Positions 21,601 through 30,873 are shown, numbered from the stretch's first letter. The stretch is 64,000 bases of DNA from Sheuella sp. (GCA_030650995.1 JAUSCY010000086.1:21261-85260); one strand, 5' to 3'. A program made the numbers and translations. The notes: generated by a model from the sequence alone, not told the origin.

Positions 21601-23250
21601 ATGTCACAACGTGAATCGATGGAATATGACGTAGTCGTCGTAGGTGGAGGCCCCGGAGGTCTCGCAACCGCCATCCGCCTCAAACAGCTCGCTGCTGAGC
21701 GCAATCACGAAATTTCAGTCTGTGTCCTTGAGAAAGGCAGTGAGATTGGTGCGCATATTCTGTCTGGTGCCGTCATGGACCCCCAGGCGCTTACCGAACT
21801 GCTCCCAGAGTGGAAAACAACAGGTGCTCCGCTCGACACGCCAGTGACTGAGGATGAGTTTTTGTTTCTGACAGAAACAGGTTCGCGTAAAACACCTGAA
21901 TGGCTGCTGCCAGAGTGCTTTCACAACAAAGGTAACTACGTCATCAGCCTGGGCAATGTGGCTCGCTGGATGGGCGAGCAGGCCGAGGCACTGGGCGTGG
22001 AAATTTTCCCAGGCTTTGCCGCCGCCGAAGTTCTGTATGACGCTAAAGGCGCGGTACGCGGCGTAGCAACTGGCGACATGGGCGTTGGACGTGATGGTCA
22101 GCCTACTGAGCATTACCAGCAAGGAATGGAGCTGTTAGCCAAATACACAATCTTTGCCGAAGGTGCCCGCGGTCAGCTCGGCAAACAACTCATCGAACAT
22201 TTCAAACTAGATCAGGGACGTGATCCACAAAGCTACGGTATCGGTATCAAAGAACTCTGGGAAATCGACCCGTCCAAATCACGTCCGGGACTGGTTGTGC
22301 ATACTGCAGGCTGGCCACTGGATTCAGACACCTATGGTGGTTCGTTCCTGTATCACCTGAATAACAACCAGGTTGCGGTCGGCATGGTGGTGGGTCTGGA
22401 TTATGCAAATCCGTGGATTTCACCCTTCGAAGAATTTCAGCGCTACAAGAATCACCCAGCGATTCGTGGCTACTTTGAAGGTGCGAAGCGCATTGCTTAC
22501 GGTGCTCGCGCGATTACTGCTGGCGGCTTATTGTCTCTGCCAAAACTTGTATTCCCGGGCGGCGCACTGGTCGGGTGTGAGGCTGGCTTTCTGAATGCTT
22601 CACGCATCAAGGGCAGCCACGCAGCAATCAAATCAGGCATGATGGCTGCAGAAGCAGCTTTCGATGCCCTGGTCGCTGAGCGCAGCAGTGATGAGCTGTC
22701 TGCCTACCCTGCAGCCTTTGAAACATCCTGGTTACATACCGAGCTCAATAAGGCACGTAATTTCAAGCAGTGGTTCAAGAAAGGCCGCACAGTTGGCACG
22801 CTCATGACAGGTATCGAGCAATGGTTGCTCAAAGGCAATATGCCCTGGACCATCCATCGCACCAAGCCCGATCATGCCTGTTTGCAACCCGCAAATCTCT
22901 GCACAAAAATCGACTACCCAAAACCCGATGGTGTATTGACCTTTGACCGTCTGAGCTCAGTCTTTATCTCAAACACAAATCACGAAGAAAACCAGCCGGT
23001 GCATCTCACGCTAAAAGACGCCTCTGTTCCTGTCTCGGTCAACCTTGCAATCTATGGCGGTCCCGAGCAGCGTTACTGTCCTGCAGGCGTCTATGAGTTT
23101 GTGAAAGACGAGACAAGCGGTTCTGACCGCTTGCAGATCAATGCACAGAACTGTGTGCACTGCAAAACCTGTGACATTAAGGATCCTACTCAGAATATCG
23201 TCTGGGTCACACCACAAGGTGGTGAGGGACCTGTATATAGCAGTATGTAA
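21601..23250 (+). CDS. Electron transfer flavoprotein-ubiquinone oxidoreductase
   Basis: Membrane-associated FAD and 4Fe-4S enzyme that passes electrons from ETF (reduced by acyl-CoA and related dehydrogenases) to ubiquinone. The 549-residue product has the FAD-binding motif YDVVVVGGGPGGLATAIRL near the N-terminus, the ubiquinone/FAD region GGLLSLPKLVFPGGALVGCEAGFLN, and the four Fe-S cysteines Cys493, 518, 521 and 524 (AQNCVHCKTCDI). Length is typical. Transcribed alone, followed at 16 bases by a strong terminator. Also relevant for electrons from dimethylglycine-type dehydrogenases, but not for the oxygen-using sarcosine oxidase encoded later. Confidence 0.97.
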   Translation: MSQRESMEYDVVVVGGGPGGLATAIRLKQLAAERNHEISVCVLEKGSEIGAHILSGAVMDPQALTELLPEWKTTGAPLDTPVTEDEFLFLTETGSRKTPEWLLPECFHNKGNYVISLGNVARWMGEQAEALGVEIFPGFAAAEVLYDAKGAVRGVATGDMGVGRDGQPTEHYQQGMELLAKYTIFAEGARGQLGKQLIEHFKLDQGRDPQSYGIGIKELWEIDPSKSRPGLVVHTAGWPLDSDTYGGSFLYHLNNNQVAVGMVVGLDYANPWISPFEEFQRYKNHPAIRGYFEGAKRIAYGARAITAGGLLSLPKLVFPGGALVGCEAGFLNASRIKGSHAAIKSGMMAAEAAFDALVAERSSDELSAYPAAFETSWLHTELNKARNFKQWFKKGRTVGTLMTGIEQWLLKGNMPWTIHRTKPDHACLQPANLCTKIDYPKPDGVLTFDRLSSVFISNTNHEENQPVHLTLKDASVPVSVNLAIYGGPEQRYCPAGVYEFVKDETSGSDRLQINAQNCVHCKTCDIKDPTQNIVWVTPQGGEGPVYSSM

Positions 23251-23265
23251 GCTACGCATACTGAT

Positions 23266-23297
23266 CGGCCTCACGTCAGCGTGAGGCCGTTTTTTTT
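23266..23297 (+). terminator. Intrinsic terminator of the ETF-QO gene
   Basis: Perfect 10-base stem CGGCCTCACG / CGTGAGGCCG with a 4-base loop, followed by eight T residues. It begins 16 bases after the stop codon. Confidence 0.95.
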
Positions 23298-23327
23298 GTG
23301 TCATAGAAACAGTGATGAAAAGTAAAA

Positions 23328-24200
23328 ATGAAAACAGAAACAAAAGGCATGCTGTTAGGCCTGATCGCCGTTGCGCTCTTTAGCCTGACACTGCCTGCAA
23401 CTCGCATGGCTCTGCAATCATTTCATCCCCTGTTTATCGGAACAGGGAGAGGATTACTGGCCGCCATCCTCGCCGGCATTTACCTGTTCGTTTGCAAATC
23501 CCGTCGTCCGACGTTTCTGGAATTCAAATATCTACTCCTGGTGGTCATGGGGGTAGGATTTGGTTTTCCCATTTTTACCGCCCTGGCAATGGGGCACGTC
23601 GATGCATCGCATGGCGGGGTCATGCTGGGCATCATGCCACTGACAACCGCAGCAGTTGGGGCACTGTTGTTTAAAGAGCGCCCCTCGCTTGGCTTCTGGA
23701 TCATGGCGCTGATTGGCAGCGCGCTCGTAATCGTATTCTCTCTGATCCGAGGCAATGGCTCCTTACACTGGGCGGATATGGCTTTGCTGATCGCGGTCGT
23801 GACGGGTTCAACTTCCTATGCTGTAGGCGGATATCTTTCTAAATCATTAGGTGGTCTGCAAGTGATCTCCTGGGCACTGGTGATTGCCCTGCCTTTCTAT
23901 ATCGTCCCGGCAATCTGGTTTGCACCAGTATTTACAGATGTCAGCGCAACAGCGTGGACAGGTTTTTTATATGCCGCACTGGTCAGTCAGTTTCTGGGCT
24001 TCCTGCCATGGTTTCGCGGACTCGCGCTGGGTGGTATTGCGCGAGTCGGACAGACCCAGCTGATCCAACCATTCATCACCATTCTTTTCTCAGCCCTCCT
24101 ACTGGGTGAAACGATCGATGCGATGACCATTGGCTTCGCTCTGGCAGTGTTTGGGGTCGTAGCAACAGGTCGTGCTTTTAATATTAAGCGATCGACATAA
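23328..24200 (+). CDS. DMT-superfamily (EamA) transporter
   Basis: Inner-membrane protein of 290 residues with about ten hydrophobic segments arranged as two EamA repeats. The repeats are seen in MLLGLIAVALFSLTLPATRMALQSFHPLFIGTGR and in the second-half counterpart ending QTQLIQPFITILFSALLLGETIDAMT, whose proline and glutamate are family features. Members mostly export metabolites or amino acids. No substrate can be assigned. It follows a terminator, so it has its own promoter, and 84 bases separate it from the cupin gene. Confidence 0.9.
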   Translation: MKTETKGMLLGLIAVALFSLTLPATRMALQSFHPLFIGTGRGLLAAILAGIYLFVCKSRRPTFLEFKYLLLVVMGVGFGFPIFTALAMGHVDASHGGVMLGIMPLTTAAVGALLFKERPSLGFWIMALIGSALVIVFSLIRGNGSLHWADMALLIAVVTGSTSYAVGGYLSKSLGGLQVISWALVIALPFYIVPAIWFAPVFTDVSATAWTGFLYAALVSQFLGFLPWFRGLALGGIARVGQTQLIQPFITILFSALLLGETIDAMTIGFALAVFGVVATGRAFNIKRST

Positions 24201-24284
24201 TCAAGTTTTCCTGCGGTATGCTTTGATGGTGATTAATGAACGCTCGCCTGGGGCGAACCAGGCAATTCTCAACAAAGAATATTC

Positions 24285-24572
24285 ATGACAACTCGCATTC
24301 AGGCCATCCCTACTACGCAAATAAATAACGACCGTGCAATCGTTACCGAATGGCGCTTTGCTCCCGGCACTGAAACCGGCTGGCATACGCATGGACATGA
24401 TTACATTGTGGTCCCCATGACACATGGAATGCTGCATCTCGAGACGCCGGAAGGTTTAAAAGAATTCGAGCTTGTTGCGGGTCAGTCCTACACCCGAGAA
24501 GCGGGTGTGCATCACAATGTAATCAATGCCAGTCAGCATGAAGTCATTTTTGTTGAAATAGAAATTCGTTAA
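24285..24572 (+). CDS. Small cupin-domain protein
   Basis: Single cupin barrel of 95 residues. The first cupin motif is visible as GTETGWHTHGHDYIVVPMTHG, with two histidines that could bind a metal and one further histidine in the second motif region (REAGVHHNVINAS). Such small cupins are often isomerases, lyases or binding proteins and cannot be assigned a reaction from sequence. It ends 12 bases before the start of the esterase gene and is probably co-transcribed with it, so a linked substrate is likely. Confidence 0.87.
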   Translation: MTTRIQAIPTTQINNDRAIVTEWRFAPGTETGWHTHGHDYIVVPMTHGMLHLETPEGLKEFELVAGQSYTREAGVHHNVINASQHEVIFVEIEIR

Positions 24573-24584
24573 GGGGTGATGTAT

Positions 24585-25520
24585 ATGTTGGATCCACAAG
24601 CCAAAGCGCTGATTGATCTTGTTGCAGAGAAAGGCATTCCTCCTACGCACACACTGTCACCTAAAGACGCCCGTGAATACTACCTCCAGCGACGATTTTT
24701 CAGTCAGCCCGACGCGCCCGAAGTTGCAGAATCAAAAGATGTGCAGATACCCGGACCAGCCGGGCAGATTACGCTGCGCTGCTATCGTCCGGCCGGTAGT
24801 CAGGCAGGAGATATTTTGCCAGCCCTTGTCTACTACCATGGGGGCGGACACGTCATCGGTGATCTGGACACACATGACACGCTTTGTCGCACACTTGCCA
24901 ATCTGGCAGGTTGCGCGGTATTTGCAGTCCACTATCGTCTGGCACCCGAGCATATTTTCCCGGCCGCCTCGGATGACTGCGTCGCGGCGACCAAATGGGT
25001 ACACGAGAACGCAGCTTCGTTAAATATTGACCCTGAACGAATCGCCGTCGGTGGAGACAGCGCGGGCGGGCACCTGGCCGCTGTCGTATCACTCACATTG
25101 AAACAGGACAAAAGTTTTAAACCTGTCCTGCAGCTATTGATCTATCCCGTCGCAAATGCCAGTGAGGTCAGCGCCTCAATGATCAGCAACGCTCAAGGTT
25201 ATCTGTTAACCAGAGACTCCATGGATTATTTCTATGGTCACTACATGCCAGAGACCTGGATGCGCAAAGACTGGCGTGGCTCACCCATGCTGGCGACGGA
25301 TCACACCGAGCTGCCTCCTGCGCTGGTCATCACTGCGGGCTACGATCCCCTGCGCGACGAAGGCCGCGCCTATGCAGACAAACTCTCGTCGGCGGGCGTA
25401 CCTACCCAATATATCTGTTTCGAGCGCCAGATTCACGGTTTTGTACCAATGGGCCGGATTCTGCGAGAGGCCAACACAGCGGTCAGACTCTGCGCAGAGG
25501 TATTACGCGATTACTTTTAG
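24585..25520 (+). CDS. HSL-family alpha/beta hydrolase (esterase)
   Basis: Serine hydrolase of 311 residues related to hormone-sensitive lipase (family IV esterases). The oxyanion-hole motif HGGG is at 85-88 and the nucleophile elbow GDSAG puts the catalytic serine at 159. The aspartate and histidine are expected in ITAGYDPLRDEG and RQIHGFVPM. I chose ATG 24585 because AAGGGG lies 8 bases upstream; GTG 24576 and ATG 24579 are alternatives. The 3' end overlaps the convergent dehydratase gene by 4 bases. Beside a sugar-acid island it might act on lactones or acylated sugars, which is inference only. Confidence 0.9.
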   Translation: MLDPQAKALIDLVAEKGIPPTHTLSPKDAREYYLQRRFFSQPDAPEVAESKDVQIPGPAGQITLRCYRPAGSQAGDILPALVYYHGGGHVIGDLDTHDTLCRTLANLAGCAVFAVHYRLAPEHIFPAASDDCVAATKWVHENAASLNIDPERIAVGGDSAGGHLAAVVSLTLKQDKSFKPVLQLLIYPVANASEVSASMISNAQGYLLTRDSMDYFYGHYMPETWMRKDWRGSPMLATDHTELPPALVITAGYDPLRDEGRAYADKLSSAGVPTQYICFERQIHGFVPMGRILREANTAVRLCAEVLRDYF

Positions 25521-27259
25521 TGATTGTCGCGCGGCACAGCGCTGCCGCTGCAACCGACCAGAAAATCAAAGTCGACGCCGTCGTTGGCTTGATTCACATG
25601 CTCGACATAGAGTTTGTAGTAGCCGCGATCGAGGGGTGGCTTAGGTGCTTTCCATTTAAGTTTTCGCTTGGCCAGTATTTCATCACTCACATCAAGATGC
25701 AGACGACGCTTGGCGACATCGAGCTCAATCATGTCACCGTTTTCAACCAGTGCCAGCGTACCGCCCGCAGCGGCTTCAGGTGCCACATGCAGCACGACAG
25801 TGCCATAAGCAGTCCCGCTCATGCGCGCATCTGAAATCCGGATCATGTCAGTGATTCCTTTTTTCAGAATTTTGGGTGGAAGCGGCATATTCCCAACCTC
25901 TGCCATGCCCGGATAACCCTTGGGGCCGCAGTTCTTAAGAACCATGATGCAGTTTTCATCGATATCGAGCTTGGGACTATCGATACGTTTATGAAAATCC
26001 TCGATATCCTCAAACACCACAGCACGGCCACGATGCTTGAGTAATTTAGGTGTTGCAGCAGACGGCTTGATAATCGCACCGTCAGGACAAAGATTGCCTC
26101 GCAACACCGCAATACCAGTATTTTTCTTGAAAGGTTTTTCCCAGGAGGTAATCACATCCCGGTTCCAGCAATCAGCTTTTTTATTGTTATCCCAGATGCT
26201 CTTTCCTGTAACGGTCAAAGCCTTTTTATTCAAAAGCCCTTGCTCACCCAGCGTGCGCAAAATGACGGGCAAACCGCCGGCATAGCAGAAATCTTCCATC
26301 AGATATTTACCGCTCGGCATGATGTTTAACAGTGTATGCACATCACGACCGAATTTATCCCAGTCATCAATACCCAGTTTCACACCAATACGACGGGCAA
26401 TCGCAATCAGGTGAATCACGGCATTGGTCGAACCGCCAATTGCAGCGTTGGTGCGGATCGCATTCTCAAAAGCCTGACGTGTCAGGATCTTATCGAGGGT
26501 GACGTTATCTTTAACCATTTGAACAATGCGACGACCTGATTCGCGCGCCAGAACATTGCGTCGCGCATCAACAGCCGGGAATGCGGCATTGCCCGGTAAA
26601 GCCACGCCAAGCGACTCGACCATGCTGGCCATCGTGGAAGCGGTCCCCATCACCATGCAGCTCCCGTGCGAACGGTGCATGCAAGACTCCGCTTCATGAA
26701 ATTCTTCAACTGTCATTTTCCCGGCACGTACGTCCTCGGACATAGACCAGGTATTGGTGCCGGAGCCGATATCCTGACCGCGGTATTTACCATTGAGCAT
26801 CGGCCCGCCTGACACACCGATAGTCGGAATATTGACGCTGGCCGCGCCCATCAACAAAGACGGGGTGGTTTTATCGCAACCAAATAACAGCACCACACCA
26901 TCGAGCGGATTCGCACGAATGGTTTCCTCAACATCCATACTGGCCAGATTGCGCAACAGCATCGCCGTCGGGCGAACCAGCGTTTCACCCAGAGAAGTGA
27001 CAGGGAATTCAAGCGGAAAACCGCCAGCCTCCAGCACCCCTTGACGCACCTGATCGGCCAGCAGTCTGAAGTGCGTATTACAGGGAGTCAGCTCTGACCA
27101 GGTATTACAGATACCGATGACCGGACGGCCATCAAACTGATCGTGCGGAATGCCACGATTTTTAGTCCAGCTGCGATAGATAAATCCGTAAATATCGTTG
27201 CGGGCAAACCATTGGCTCGAGCGACTAGCCGGAGCATTTTTCTTGTTCGACTTGGCCAC
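25517..27259 (-). CDS. IlvD/Edd-family dehydratase, aldonate (L-arabinonate/D-xylonate) type
   Basis: Iron-sulfur dehydratase of 580 residues that removes water from 2,3-dihydroxy acids. The pattern FARNDIYGFIYRSWTKNRGIP at the N-terminus and the three cluster cysteines Cys60 (SELTPCN), Cys128 (FGCDKTTP) and Cys201 (SHGSCMVMG) match pentonate/hexonate dehydratases rather than the branched-chain amino-acid enzyme IlvD. The expected product is a 2-keto-3-deoxy-aldonate. The next two genes upstream in the operon, an FAH hydrolase and an SDR, fit the following two steps of a diketo-hydrolase pathway. Exact substrate is unknown. Confidence 0.88.
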   Translation of the reverse strand: MAKSNKKNAPASRSSQWFARNDIYGFIYRSWTKNRGIPHDQFDGRPVIGICNTWSELTPCNTHFRLLADQVRQGVLEAGGFPLEFPVTSLGETLVRPTAMLLRNLASMDVEETIRANPLDGVVLLFGCDKTTPSLLMGAASVNIPTIGVSGGPMLNGKYRGQDIGSGTNTWSMSEDVRAGKMTVEEFHEAESCMHRSHGSCMVMGTASTMASMVESLGVALPGNAAFPAVDARRNVLARESGRRIVQMVKDNVTLDKILTRQAFENAIRTNAAIGGSTNAVIHLIAIARRIGVKLGIDDWDKFGRDVHTLLNIMPSGKYLMEDFCYAGGLPVILRTLGEQGLLNKKALTVTGKSIWDNNKKADCWNRDVITSWEKPFKKNTGIAVLRGNLCPDGAIIKPSAATPKLLKHRGRAVVFEDIEDFHKRIDSPKLDIDENCIMVLKNCGPKGYPGMAEVGNMPLPPKILKKGITDMIRISDARMSGTAYGTVVLHVAPEAAAGGTLALVENGDMIELDVAKRRLHLDVSDEILAKRKLKWKAPKPPLDRGYYKLYVEHVNQANDGVDFDFLVGCSGSAVPRDNH

Positions 27260-27274
27260 TCGAGCCTCCTTATT

Positions 27275-28126
27275 TTATTTTTTAAATGCAACAACTTCCT
27301 GACGCTGTTCGCCAAGACCTTGAATACCGAGTGTCATGACGTCACCCGCTTTCAAGAAGCGTGGCTTAGGCTTAACTCCCATACCAACACCTGGTGGCGT
27401 ACCCGTTGTGATGATGTCACCTGGCATCAGCGTCATGAATTCACTCACATAGCTGACAATGGTTGCCGCATCAAAAATCATGGTTTTAGTATTGCCTGAC
27501 TGAAAACGTTTGCCGTTGACATCGAGCCACATGTCCAGATTCTGGGGATCTTTGATTTCATCTCGGGTAACTAGCCATGGGCCAACAGGACCAAAGGTAT
27601 CGCAGCCTTTGCCCTTATCCCATGTGCCGCCACGCTCGAGCTGGTATTCACGCTCAGACACATCGTTGATCACGCAGTAACCTGCAACGTGCTTGAGTGC
27701 GTCTTTTTTGGTGACATAGCGTGCTTTCTTGCCAATCACAATACCGAGCTCGACTTCCCAGTCAGACTTCTTGGAGCCTTGTGGCAACATGACTTTATCG
27801 TTCGGGCCCGACAGGCTGGTATCGGCCTTAAAGAAAATAATCGGTTCTTTAGGGATAGGCATTCCTGCTTCCTCAGCATGGTCTGAGTAATTCAAGCCAA
27901 TCGCCAGGAATTTGCCGACACCTGAAAAAGGAACGCCAAAACGAGGCTTGCCTTTAACCAGCGGTAATTTGCTGGTGTCGAGCTTGGACAGCTTAGCCAT
28001 CGCAGCCGAAGTGAATTGTTCGGGGGTGATGTCTTTTACGACCTTAGACAGATCACGCAGCTTGCCTTCTTTGTCAATCAGACCTGGCTTTTCTTTACCT
28101 TTAGCGCCGTAACGAACGAGTTTCAT
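27275..28126 (-). CDS. FAH-family hydrolase, probable 2,4-diketo-3-deoxy-aldonate hydrolase
   Basis: Fumarylacetoacetate hydrolase superfamily protein of 283 residues. Metal-binding acids are visible in DWEVELGIVIGKKARYV and VINDVSEREYQ, and the family motif TGTPPGVGMG is near the C-terminus. The beginning MKLVRYGAKGKEKPGLIDKEG resembles enzymes of L-fucose and L-rhamnose pathways that cleave 2,4-diketo-3-deoxy acids to pyruvate and a hydroxy acid. Ureidoglycolate lyase-like annotations also occur in this group. Position between an aldonate dehydratase and a keto-deoxy-aldonate-type SDR supports the diketo role. Operon with both. Confidence 0.85.
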   Translation of the reverse strand: MKLVRYGAKGKEKPGLIDKEGKLRDLSKVVKDITPEQFTSAAMAKLSKLDTSKLPLVKGKPRFGVPFSGVGKFLAIGLNYSDHAEEAGMPIPKEPIIFFKADTSLSGPNDKVMLPQGSKKSDWEVELGIVIGKKARYVTKKDALKHVAGYCVINDVSEREYQLERGGTWDKGKGCDTFGPVGPWLVTRDEIKDPQNLDMWLDVNGKRFQSGNTKTMIFDAATIVSYVSEFMTLMPGDIITTGTPPGVGMGVKPKPRFLKAGDVMTLGIQGLGEQRQEVVAFKK

Positions 28127-28175
28127 GCATGCTCCTGGAGTGAATATTCGGAATATTTATTTATTAAATGAACAA

Positions 28176-28925
28176 TCAAAGCGACCAGCCGCCATCAATG
28201 ATCTGTGAGGTACCCGTTGTAAAGGCAGACTCATCCGAGGCGAGATAAATCGCAAGATAGGCGATTTCCTCGGCCTTGCCGAGCCGGCCGATAGGCTGAC
28301 GCGCGACAAACTGCTCGCGTGCCTCATCGATCGTTTTACCGCTTTGATTCGATACAGCCTGAATGCGCTCACCCAGCGACGGAGATTCGATCGTGCCTGG
28401 GCAAATCGCATTAAAGCGCACACCACGCGAAACATAATCGGCAGCCAACGCTCGCGTCAAACCAATGACTGCAGCTTTAGATGCGCTGTAAATCACGCGA
28501 TTGGGAGCACCTTTGATATTTGAGGCGGCAGACGCCATATTGATCACACTGCCGTGACCTTGCGCGAGCATGCCGGGGACAAACGCGCGGATCGTGCGAT
28601 ACATGGATTTAACGTTTAAATCCATACTGAAATCCCAGTCCGCTTCGCTCAGATTCAGGATATCGCCCTGATGAACAAAACCGGCGCAATTAAACAACAC
28701 ATCAATATTGCCAACCTTCGCGGCGAAGGCCTCGACATCAGCGGTTTTAAGGACATTGAGGACCGAGGTCTTAATGTTGGCAATGCCTGCGTATGACTTG
28801 AGCAACTCCGGATTAATATCCGTTGCCCAGACCGTCGCGCCTTCCCGAGCCATCGCAAGCACAGTCGCCCGGCCGATACCCTGACCTGCCGCAGTAACAA
28901 CAATCGTTTTTCCTTGCAGACGCAT
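28176..28925 (-). CDS. SDR oxidoreductase, 2-keto-3-deoxy-aldonate dehydrogenase type
   Basis: Short-chain dehydrogenase of 249 residues. The NAD-binding motif is TAAGQGIGRA near residue 12, then DVLFNCAGFVHQGDIL, and the catalytic serine-tyrosine-lysine set is in NMASAASNIKG and IYSASKAAV. The motif LFNCAGFVHQG with DWDFSMDLNVKSMYRTIRAF is characteristic of 2-keto-3-deoxy-L-fuconate dehydrogenases and their BDH2 relatives. It would oxidise the C4 hydroxyl to give a 2,4-diketo acid for the FAH hydrolase. ATG 28925 is preferred; ATG 28943, six codons upstream, would reach into the operator. First gene of the operon. Confidence 0.87.
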   Translation of the reverse strand: MRLQGKTIVVTAAGQGIGRATVLAMAREGATVWATDINPELLKSYAGIANIKTSVLNVLKTADVEAFAAKVGNIDVLFNCAGFVHQGDILNLSEADWDFSMDLNVKSMYRTIRAFVPGMLAQGHGSVINMASAASNIKGAPNRVIYSASKAAVIGLTRALAADYVSRGVRFNAICPGTIESPSLGERIQAVSNQSGKTIDEAREQFVARQPIGRLGKAEEIAYLAIYLASDESAFTTGTSQIIDGGWSL

Positions 28926-28944
28926 GCTGGAATTCTCCCTCATA

Positions 28945-28963
28945 AAATTGGCTTTACCAATTT
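28945..28963. promoter_or_regulatory. Operator-like palindrome in the SDR/GntR divergent promoter
   Basis: Inverted repeat AAATTGG-CTTTA-CCAATTT, 7-base arms with a 5-base spacer, between the divergent starts of the SDR (28925) and the GntR regulator (29033). It shares the ATTGG...CCAAT core with 31689-31705. FadR-type GntR proteins bind TNGT-N3-ACNA-like sites, so the adjacent regulator is the obvious candidate ligand. Confidence 0.7.
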
Positions 28964-29032
28964 ACCAGTTATTGTGCCAAAATCCAATTTACAGCTTCGT
29001 TCTTTTTGACTCAACACGCAACATATATTTCC

Positions 29033-29824
29033 ATGCCTATCCAATCGATCGATACTCGTCGGGTTTACCAGCAAATTGCCGATCAACTTTTACATCTGAT
29101 TGATAAAGGCGAATTCCCGGTCGAAAGCAGACTGCCATCCGAACGCGACCTTGCTGAAAAATTCAAAGTCTCACGTCCGTCCGTACGCGAAGCCCTGATT
29201 GCGCTGGAGGTCGTGGGTGTTGTGCAGATCAAGATGGGTTCGGGTGTGTATGTTTGCAAACCTGAACAGGTTCGACAAAAGGGCCGGCGAGAGAGCAAAG
29301 TCGAAGCGAAAGAGTTTGCACCCTTTGAGTTGATTCAAGCCAGGCTCTTGATCGAATCCGAGATCGCCTCTCAAGCCGCACTATGCAGAACAGACCAGGA
29401 TGTCGAATTACTCGATGCATTGTTAGCGCAAATGACGGAGCGATCAGAACACAATCAGAATCCGCTCGAGTCGGATCGCGAGTTCCATGCCGTGCTCGCC
29501 CGCGCCTCAGGCAATCAGGTGCTAGCCAGTATGGTCGAGCAGATGTTCGATGCGCGGATGGGCGTATTGTTCTCCAGACTATCGAATTATTTTGATACCC
29601 GTGCCACGTGGGATCAGGCGATCAAGGAACATCGCGCCATTTTGCGTGCAGTCAAAGCCCGCAATCCGGAAAAGGCGCGCCTGGCCATGCGTCATCACAT
29701 GGAGCGTGCCTACAAACGGTTTTCAGCCAGCTGGGTGAAATCAAACAGCGATCACAAACTTGCAGGTAAAGGCACTTTGAACGCTTCGGCAAAAGGCATC
29801 AAGCCTGGCAAAATTCCTGGATGA
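29033..29824 (+). CDS. FadR-type GntR transcriptional regulator
   Basis: DNA-binding repressor or activator of 263 residues. The winged helix is at ~1-75 (RRVYQQIADQLLHLIDKGEF, LPSERDLAEKF, SRPSVREALIALEVVG), followed by an all-helical FCD ligand domain with likely metal-binding residues in DREFHAVLARASGN and KEHRAILRAVKARN. I chose ATG 29033; a TTG at 29006 gives nine extra residues. FCD regulators typically sense a metabolite of the pathway they control. The matching palindromes at 28945-28963 and 31689-31705 flank its island. The last ~24 codons overlap the convergent dehydrogenase gene by 73 bases. Confidence 0.92.
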   Translation: MPIQSIDTRRVYQQIADQLLHLIDKGEFPVESRLPSERDLAEKFKVSRPSVREALIALEVVGVVQIKMGSGVYVCKPEQVRQKGRRESKVEAKEFAPFELIQARLLIESEIASQAALCRTDQDVELLDALLAQMTERSEHNQNPLESDREFHAVLARASGNQVLASMVEQMFDARMGVLFSRLSNYFDTRATWDQAIKEHRAILRAVKARNPEKARLAMRHHMERAYKRFSASWVKSNSDHKLAGKGTLNASAKGIKPGKIPG

Positions 29825-30813
29825 AGATTCACTCCGTGCTTTAACTGTTGCGTGCGCAAGGCCAAACCAGCCTGCCCCGGCAAACGAACTTTAGTTCCCG
29901 CTACACGCGGCACATTATGGATACATGAGCCAGCAAGATGATCCATCTGACGCAGAAAATCCGCTTGACCACCAAAGGCATCGGGATCGTATAAGGTCAC
30001 ATGTACCGTCGCGCCCCAGCCTTCTTTCGGATCGGCCCTGCCCCAGCCCGCCAGGCCACCTGTCAATGCTTCAACCATCAGACCCAGGCCGTAACCTTTG
30101 TGTCCATAGGAAAGTCCACCAATCGGCAGAATCGTACCGGGAGGATTTTGCGAGAAGACAGCCGGGTCATTGGTGGGATTGCCTTGTGCATCCATCAGCC
30201 ATTCTTCAGCAAATTTTTCACCCGCTGCAGCACGGCGGTTACACATGCCATTGGTCGTGATGGAAGCTGAAATATCAATCAGCACATCACCACGCGAACA
30301 CGGGAAACCCATCGCAATCGGATTGGGCGTCATCACAGGCTGTGTGCCACCAAACGGGGCCACGCTCGCCGCAGCGGGATCAGAGCTCGCGAGCACCATC
30401 AGCATGCCTTCTTTCGCAGCACGCATCAGATAGACTGCCAGGCATGCGATATGATGGCTGCGCTTGATCGCAAGCGACGCCACGCCCAGCTCGCGCGCCC
30501 GCGGGATCAGCATATCCAGCCCTTTTTCGATCAGCCACGGCCCCGGCAAACGTTCTCCGTCCCAAAGCTGAACAGCAGGCTTGTCGCGCAATACGCGATA
30601 GTTGCCTTGAGTCGTCATGCCACCAGCCACGATGTCTTTTAAGTAACCAGGCAATAAGGCCAAACCATGGGTAGTGTGGCCGAGCAAATCACCCTCGACC
30701 AAAGTGCGTGCAACAACAGTGGCTTTATCGCGATCAAGTCCTGATTGTGCAAGCAAATTTGTTGCGAATTCTTGTAGCACGTCACTGCGGTAAAGAGATG
30801 AAGTCTGCGTCAT
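29752..30813 (-). CDS. Ldh2-family (malate/L-lactate type) dehydrogenase
   Basis: NAD(P)-dependent oxidoreductase of 353 residues in the MDH/LDH2 superfamily (includes ureidoglycolate, 2,3-diketogulonate and delta-pyrroline-2-carboxylate reductases). Recognisable parts are LVEGDLLGHTTHGLALLPGYLKDI, the substrate/NAD region IKRSHHIACLAVYLMRAAKEG and the NPIAMGFPC motif. Substrate not readable; a 2-keto acid intermediate of the sugar-acid pathway is plausible. Its 3' end overlaps the end of the convergent GntR gene by 73 bases. It lies downstream of the second SDR, 60 bases apart, and probably shares its transcript. Confidence 0.88.
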   Translation of the reverse strand: MTQTSSLYRSDVLQEFATNLLAQSGLDRDKATVVARTLVEGDLLGHTTHGLALLPGYLKDIVAGGMTTQGNYRVLRDKPAVQLWDGERLPGPWLIEKGLDMLIPRARELGVASLAIKRSHHIACLAVYLMRAAKEGMLMVLASSDPAAASVAPFGGTQPVMTPNPIAMGFPCSRGDVLIDISASITTNGMCNRRAAAGEKFAEEWLMDAQGNPTNDPAVFSQNPPGTILPIGGLSYGHKGYGLGLMVEALTGGLAGWGRADPKEGWGATVHVTLYDPDAFGGQADFLRQMDHLAGSCIHNVPRVAGTKVRLPGQAGLALRTQQLKHGVNLHPGILPGLMPFAEAFKVPLPASL

Positions 30814-30873
30814 GGTAAATATTTGCTAATGATGAAATTAAAACGGCGTCCCGAGGTGCCTGAAGACTCACTA

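Noticed and set aside
24246..24263. GCCTGG / CCAGGC hairpin before the cupin gene
   Set aside because: Only a 6-base stem, no T-run and no match to a known riboswitch or attenuator; too weak to report.
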